From Eublepharis macularius (Eukaryota; Chordata; Lepidosauria; Squamata; Eublepharidae): a stretch of DNA of 64,000 bases. This document shows, piece by piece, positions 57,145-64,000 of this stretch; the first letter of the stretch is position 1, and each line of letters opens with the position of its first letter. The stretch is from the NCBI RefSeq assembly GCF_028583425.1, contig NC_072791.1, forward strand, positions 198,252,311-198,316,310, in the 5' to 3' direction. The notes under the pieces were generated by a model, which saw only the letters and a list, made by a program, of their open reading frames with translations, was not told the origin of the DNA and made no database searches. The position numbers and the translations under genes are program-made.

Positions 57145-59221
57145 TAGTGAAGTAAATATTTGGTATTTACACATTGCATTCTAAGGCATCCTAATTGGAA
57201 CGTATGAATAAATGCATCCATTAAGATTATTTTATTTATTTATTTACAGATAAAAAAATGAGATCTAATAGAAATAAGAGCATTCTAGATTTATAAAAGA
57301 TCCCGCCCCACCTCCCATCTGGGATTGGAAAATCAACCCCATAGAATTTGTAAGAACAGGTCATTTTGGGCTTCATTTTTGTTCCAAACAGCAAAGATTT
57401 TTATATTAAAACAATACTATGTAAAAGTTATCTCTATGGCATTAGAAGGTTTGGTTTATTGTGCAGAGAATATAATTGCATATCCATTAAGTATATCCAG
57501 TCAGCTGCTTTTTTACAGATAGAAAAGAGGATAGTCTCTCACAGTACACAAATTTTAAAGGAGCATTTGATTTCACATAATGATGATTTGATGGCTAAGT
57601 TTATCTTCATCTGACTGAAGAAGTCAGGATTGTAAAGATGTTACAGAATATAGATTAAGGACAAAGGTGAAACATCTCTCAAATGTTTATCCGAGGGCGA
57701 TTGCCAGTTGGCACTCGTCGGCTGCTTCCACATCCCATTTTGCAAAGGAAAGCATAGCTACTGGCTATTAGCAATTTAAAAATGTAGACAATGGAAGTAT
57801 TTGACCTTTTGTTATCACACAATTATCACGGGGCTTTTTTAAAAAAAGGAATTTATCCTGATTGCTATTTGCATTTCTGATTAGGTCTATTTATATGCAG
57901 ATGAGGCTCTCCCATATTCTACATCATATTATCCCTTTTACACAACCCAGAGTAGTGAACTGCCACCACTCTAAAAAAAATAACTCAAACTTAAAGCAGC
58001 AATTTCTATCTTTTTTGGTGGGGGGTTGTATGTGTGTGCGCATGTGTGAACTCTGCATACGTGTGAAATGGGTTGGAGCAATTAAAGGAGCAATGAAGGC
58101 TTCCAATTTCCAAACTAGTCCTCCTAAATTTTACCAGCTTTAAAAAATAACAGTCATGATAGAGGCCGTTTCCACACGTCTTTAAAGGGATGGTCCACTC
58201 ACCAAATGCTGCTGGCTTTTCCCCTTTACTCTACATGTCTCTGATTTCAAAACAGTATAGACTGTTTGGCTTCTGTTTTGTTGGCATCTTTTCAGGGACT
58301 GTGGGAAAGGACACACAAACACACACAGAGATCTTTGCCTTTCCTGCTATATATCCTTTTGCCCACAGGTGACATATAGGCATGCATGACTAAAGACTTC
58401 CTTGGAGAGAAGGTTCCTAACTCTATGGGACAAAATAGTTAATATATAAAGTAAACTATTTAATAGTCTCTCTATCTGTATATGTAGAAGAGACTTCACA
58501 TCTTGTAAATGTCAGTACTAGTTACTTACAAAGTATGTAGTAGCTAGCTACTAGGTGACTCAAGGGAATGATAATCGATTGGATTCAACCTGCTTTCCTG
58601 CTGAAACAAAAGGGAGGAGAGAATCATGAGATCTTGACGGACAAAAGCTTTGTGGGATGGGGGCTGTAATAAGGAGGGAGAATTGAGCGAGAATTTGTTG
58701 CAAAAAATTGGACTGGATCCAATCCAATAGATTCCGCCTCCCCTTTTCAAAAGCCAGCAGAAATTGAATAACAATAAGAAACTATCACAGCTTTGATATT
58801 GGATGGCACTTTGGTAATAGAATACAAGTGGAGAACCTGCCAAAACTGGGGGCATCTCATTTTCCTCTCCCCCACTTGTCCTGTTTCCCTTCACTGCCAC
58901 CTGAAATCCCTTCCCCTTTCCTGCTTCCTTCTGTCCCTCTCACCCACCTTTGTCTGTTCCTGTCTTCACCTCTCCCCACGCCAGCCTCTCCTCTATGGCC
59001 TAGTTGTGTGGTGCTGGCTAAGCTGGGCCCAATTGCATGGCAGGGAACATGCAAGGACCTGCAGGGGTACTTCATTTTTCCCTTTATGCCCTTCCCCACA
59101 CTATTTCTTCTTTCCACCCTCCTAGAAGCCCTCATATGCTAACCTTTCCTTACCCTCTTCTCTCCAAGCCCACTAAAAAACCTTATTTTTATCTGTCCCC
59201 CAACTTCATCTAATTCAACTT

Positions 59222-59322
59222 CATCTTAATTTACTTCATTTATATACTGCCTTTCTCCACAATGGGGACCCAAAGCAGCTTACATCATTCACCTTGTCTC
59301 CATATGATCCTCACAAGTAACA
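59222..59322 (-). mobile_element. Sauria SINE 3' fragment
   Basis: TTTACTTCATTTATATACTG, CCTTTCTCCACAATGGGGAC and CCAAAGCAGCTTACATCATT are the inverted 3' end of a Sauria SINE. Confidence 0.8.
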
Positions 59323-62300
59323 AGTCTCCTGGTGGTTGCTTCTGGCCCTGACCCCAAAGGCCAAAACAGCTCTGGAAAAGGCCCTGCCCCCTGCCTTTTT
59401 CTGACAGAAACCAAGCCTGGAACTGTTATGGTTACCTAGCAACAGCCACTGAGGGCATCTGGTTAAATCTACAGGTGCTCTTTTTACTATTTTGGGGTTT
59501 TTTAACCCCCTTCCTTTTAATTTCAGATTTTTCTGCAAACCTGGGGCATGTTTCAGGTGTGTAGGAAGATCTGTCTTGTCCGTTCATGGCCCCAATCTCC
59601 AGTTTTAAGTATCCACAGTTCACGGTTACTTGGCTATTAGTATATGAAATACAATATATTTTTGTACAGAGGTTTTGCTATGTATTGATAATGTTAAACA
59701 AATATTAATTATAACAGTTACATCAAACCAGTTGATTAAAATACGATCTTACTTATGTGGTATATGACAGCATCAGTTAAGAGTGCATAAGAGGATCATG
59801 TTCCAATCAAAAGATTGCAATAATGCTAGGACATGTCATGGGCACATTTGCAGTGCATTATGCCAAAGGATCCTATTTCTTTTTTACTGTTTGGAGAGAT
59901 TTTTGGGTTGAACACTGAATATGGGCATTAATTTAGTGGGGCTCTGAAAATGTCTTTGTCATCAAGGTTGGCTTATGTAAAGGCTTTACAGCAGTCAAAT
60001 ACCCCAACCCTGACAAGGCATGCTTGCTGGCCATTCCACTCTTAACCTGTGCATTCCATCCCCAGTCTAGTTCTGTTGGATGGGAGGTAAGCAGTAGGGA
60101 GGGAAAAAGAGAAGATCATACAGTACATTCACCTACTGCTCCTGGATTATTAGGAAACAGTAGTTGAAATGTATTGGCAGTTGCCTAGCAACCTCCACCT
60201 GCCTTTTATCCACCACTGTAATAGTTTGTATCTCTCCTACTTCTAAGTAAAACAGAAACATCTATGCTGAGCAGAAATGTACTTTCCTTAGACAGCCTTA
60301 TCAGTGCCCTAGAATATCAGGGATGGAGGATGGAATGTTAAGGGGGGCATTTTTGCATAGCCCTTTTAGATTCCCGGCTCTGGCTTAAGGAACACTGTGT
60401 ATACCCTCAAAAGGAGTGTAAATACTTTATTAAATCAGAACCAGCTTCTTTCAGCTTTGGTACAGCTGGTAAACTTGGGGAATCTAGAGATATTAGTTAA
60501 CTGTATACCAGTTAGTCCTCTTTTTAGATTCCTTTGATGGTTGGAAGCAGAACAAATCAGGGGAGGAGAGTCTACTAAAGAGAACATTAGGAGTCTCAGT
60601 AGCAGCCAGTATACCACTTTTAACCTTTCCAGTCTTTCTCCACCTTTACTCTTGAATCTGCTGCTGCTCTACTGGTTTTAGCTATCCACAGTAGGCTTGG
60701 TAAACAGAGTCTAAGTTTCAGTTCCTATCAGAAACATCATTACAATTAAGGAATTAATGGGATCACAAAGTGGACAATATAACTGTATATGCAAATTAGA
60801 AAACTTTCGTTGTAGCATTGAGGAGCTTTGCATGGCTTGCTTGAGTTACATTATGAAGTTTATAAATCCATATTTACTTTGCAGTCCATTTTACAAAGAG
60901 AGCAGTCAAGCAATGCTGTCTGTCTCTGCAAAGTAAGTTATACTGCTGAAGGCTTAGTTGAAGACAGAACTGCTTCCTATTAGACAGGTGAGGTGACTGC
61001 TTTCTTATGGCAAAATTATGTGGAAACCTGGGGATGCTGACACAGTCAAAGGGTCGAATATAACATATGTTATTGCCTGTAACCAACTCTAATGTCTTTC
61101 TGTTTGATGACGCGTAAGGTTTCTTAAACTCAATACACCAAAGACTTGTGTAGCCTTAAGAATGGCATCAGATCCCTCATAAAAATGGCAAAATTAAAAA
61201 ATGAGCAGGATAACTTTTCAGTCTCCCAGGACACTCTGCTTCTGATCTAAAAGTCATTATTACTCCTCAACTAAGCAATTTCTAAGGGAGACACCAAGGT
61301 GAAATTTTGAGTTAGGATTTGGCAGCAAGTTTGATTCTTTTTGTTTAGGCCTCAGTAGGGACAATGGTATCCTCTTTCCTAAGGCCTTTGTCTAGAGACG
61401 TCACTGACTGTGACCTTTTGTAGTTCATGGCCATTTTGTCTCACTACTTATGCCCCGCCCTGCCCCCCCAATAACCAAGTAGGAGATAACACTTCATGCA
61501 TTGGATGAAGTATACTCTAGTCCTATAACTTTATGGCACGTTAGTCTAAGGTACCATTTGGATGGGGGTTTTTTCTCCCAAACAGACTAAAATGGCCACC
61601 CATCTCAAAATTCTCTCACATTCTGAGGAACTCCTCAGAACTTTCACTGGTTCATCATTAATCAGATGCAGTAACTAAATGCAAGATGTTATTTATTATA
61701 ACCACAAATGTATAAAAAGGAAAGAACTAATAAATCCTATTGACCTTTGAACTTTCCTTGATTTCTAAGGGAGGACATGTCGCACATGGCTGATCAAACC
61801 CACGCAGGTCAAAATTTAGAATATAGCACCAATTTTCTGATTCTTGTGTCTCCTGTTTTAAAAGCTATAGGATGGAAGGTGCAGGTTCCACTATTTTTAC
61901 CTTGATGTAGTAACTTCTTGTCCCCACAGAGTATTAAAAAAACAGTGTTTATTTAAATATGCGTTATCAATTTGCCAGCTCCCACGACAATTATTTGAAT
62001 GTAACACCCAAATGAGAGTTGCTCTGAAATTCAGACTATTCGGCTTTCATTTTAGAAACCCAGAGCAAAGTTGAACAGCATTTTTTAAAGCTGGAAGTAA
62101 AAGAAGAGTTCAGAAAAAAGGACAGTCAACATTATGAAGTATTGATTTTGCTGTACTTGACTCATTTTTGCAAAGCATTCTTTGTCTGTATTATTTTGCC
62201 TTCATTAATTCTATACAGTCATTTTAGCCAACTGGACTGATCTAGTTCCCGATAGAGGGGTTGTAAATGTTACTCGCAAGGCATAATGCTGGGTATCACT

Positions 62301-62636
62301 GTGACATGGCCTGCTTGTTTTCAATAACCTGAAATTATTCCATCCTTGTTATCTTCTAGTAGTAGCTATAGCTGATTCAGAATTTTGTGCCCTGACCCTT
62401 TCCAGAGTGTCCATTGACAGTTGAAAAATAAGGACAGTCCAGCACACGAGTACCTCTTTTGAGCCTGGGGTAGCATCTGGTAAACCTAGGGGCGTCTACG
62501 ACTTGTCATTTATAGATAGATGGGTGTAGTTGGTCTTGGAGGCAGACAAATAGTAGGCATAAGAGACAGGAAGAATTTACCAATTAACTGGTTTGACAAA
62601 GAATAGGACACGGTAGATAAATATTGTTTGGCTTAA

Positions 62637-62860
62637 GTTTTTTTTGTACTGTTAAGTCACAGCCAATTTATGCTGATCCTATAGGGTTTCCAAGGCAAGA
62701 GACTTTCAGAGGTGGTTTGCCATTGCCTGCCTCTGCATAACAACTTTGGCCTTCTTTGGTGGCCTCCCATCCAAATACTAACCGAGGCTGATCCTGCTTA
62801 GCTTCTGAGAGCTGACAAGATCAGACTACCTGGATCATCCAGGTCAGGGTTTGGCATAAG
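62637..62860 (-). mobile_element. 5S rRNA-derived SINE, inverted
   Basis: AGTCACAGCCAATTTATGCT, GGTTTGCCATTGCCTGCCTC and CCTCCCATCCAAATACTAAC, then CTGATCCTGCTTAGCTTCTG are the complement of a 5S-type head and the body seen at 51893. Confidence 0.85.
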
Positions 62861-63577
62861 TATTGCACATTAAATGATCTTAACTCTATTGTAGCTGTGA
62901 GAATATACACCCCATTTTAGAGCAGCTTGAATTCCAGTTTCTTAGATCCCTTTCCTGAGACCCCTGTCTCTCTTTGCTGTCTGCCTTCCAAGGAGTATAA
63001 GCAAAATTGTTTAGCTGTAGCCAGTCACTGCCTGACTGTTTAGAGTAACCAGCCTGTCTCTGGTTCAGTGAGACGTGACAATAGGGAAAGAGCAGGCAAG
63101 TCCCCTGTGGTTGTGCAGAAGCCCCATAACCCTTCAAATCATCCCTCCCTGTCCAAGCTTATGCTCCTCTAGGTAGAAAAGCTGGATTTGTGGTTAGCAT
63201 TTTGGAGAACTTGGGACAGAGAACTGTCCCGTACAAACCTCTAGGATGAATGGATATCATATAAACACAGTGAGCGCTGGGCTTCCTGTCTGTTCCGCTT
63301 CCTCCTTTGATGAGGCCTGTTCTTTCCCCCCTTTCAGTTTAGGAGGAAAATAAATGTGATTCCTCACGTGCTCTTTTTCAAACTGTTTGCTGCCACTACA
63401 GACAAGATGACCTGCTCCCAAGTAGCGCTGACATCACTCATTTCATGCAACCTACCCCAAGGATTAATTCATAGAAACAGGAAGTGGAGAGTTAAGCCTG
63501 GTTCAACTTTCAAAGTGCCCTCCTTGCCCAGTCCTTGCAAATTTCAGTTGAAACTCTACCGTTTCAAATTCTACAAT

Positions 63578-63780
63578 TGTGGGTGGGGCTGTTTCTCAGT
63601 GACAGAACATCTGCTTTGCGTGCAGGGGGTCCTGAATTCGCATCTTGGCATCTTCAGTTAAAACGCTCTGGTAGGAAGCGATGTGAAAGAATTCAGAGGG
63701 CTGTTGCCAGTCAGAGTAGAGCACATGCCCAGTTTGATAGATTAGTGGTCTGACTTGGTATGCAGCAGCATCGTGTGTAC
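63578..63780 (+). mobile_element. tRNA-Ala-like SINE
   Basis: GTGGGGCTGTTTCTCAGTGA, CAGAACATCTGCTTTGCGTG and CAGGGGGTCCTGAATTCGCA follow the tRNA-Ala(UGC) order, with a damaged B box. The body has GATGTGAAAGAATTCAG, TGCCAGTCAGAGTAGA and GTGGTCTGACTTGGTATGCA. Confidence 0.75.
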
Positions 63781-64000
63781 AACAAGGCCCTTCCCCTTTT
63801 TAACAGTGAGCCAATCAGGCTTGGTCTTGGTGAACATGGAGAGGCAAAAGAACTGACCAATGGTGAAGCCATACTATTAACTTTTAATTCTAAGGCTTTG
63901 GGAAGAAAAGTTATTTGAAAAAAATACATTTTTGCCATTTTCTTTTTTTGCTTGAGCAACAACAGGTTAACTACCATCAATGGCACTATGGGATGATTTC

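Noticed and set aside
58164..58178. Full MITE at GGCCGTTTCCACACG
   Set aside because: Only one end found; no inverted partner within several hundred bases.

Overview
The window looks like squamate reptile (lizard-type) nuclear DNA. It holds one host gene, an N-terminal part of the class III myosin kinase gene MYO3B on the + strand, set in a dense and partly nested load of transposable elements. The squamate assignment rests on Sauria-type tRNA SINEs, a second tRNA SINE family, 5S rRNA-derived SINEs, a tRNA-Ala-like SINE, L2 and L1 LINEs with intact reading-frame segments, and Penelope-like elements.

Bases 1-27430 are intergenic or 5' gene territory and mostly repeats. In order they hold: a LINE reverse transcriptase fragment (1-1145, minus); an almost complete L1 (1716-8642, minus) with 13-bp target duplications, split by a 1062-bp solo LTR; an L2 LINE (9335-14435, plus) split by a 5'-truncated L1 and a 602-bp solo LTR; an old L1 (14618-16060, minus) split by a 280-bp Penelope-derived palindrome; a roughly 0.9-kb uninterrupted GC-rich satellite (17901-18813) built of five successive short-unit arrays; and several fold-back elements.

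Bases 27431-57080 carry six MYO3B exons (27431-27614, 32811-32945, 40924-41028, 41302-41401, 45161-45237, 56935-57080). All junctions are GT-AG and the reading phases agree. They encode a Ste20-like kinase from just after the start codon, through the glycine loop, catalytic Lys, HRD, DFG and APE, to helix F. The start codon appears to be split by an intron, because the first visible exon opens with a single base completing the preceding codon. The rest of the kinase, the motor and the tail lie beyond 64000.

The introns hold a second solo LTR (33888-34794), two 8-bp-TSD hAT-like elements, L2 pieces including a clean 358-codon frame (48254-49330), many SINEs and several palindromic elements. 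The least obvious signal is a set of hammerhead ribozyme motifs inside the arms of three Penelope-type palindromes. Three motifs look intact (29208-29247 minus, 30373-30413 minus, 30952-30992 plus) and two carry single core mutations (14705-14745 and 14808-14848).
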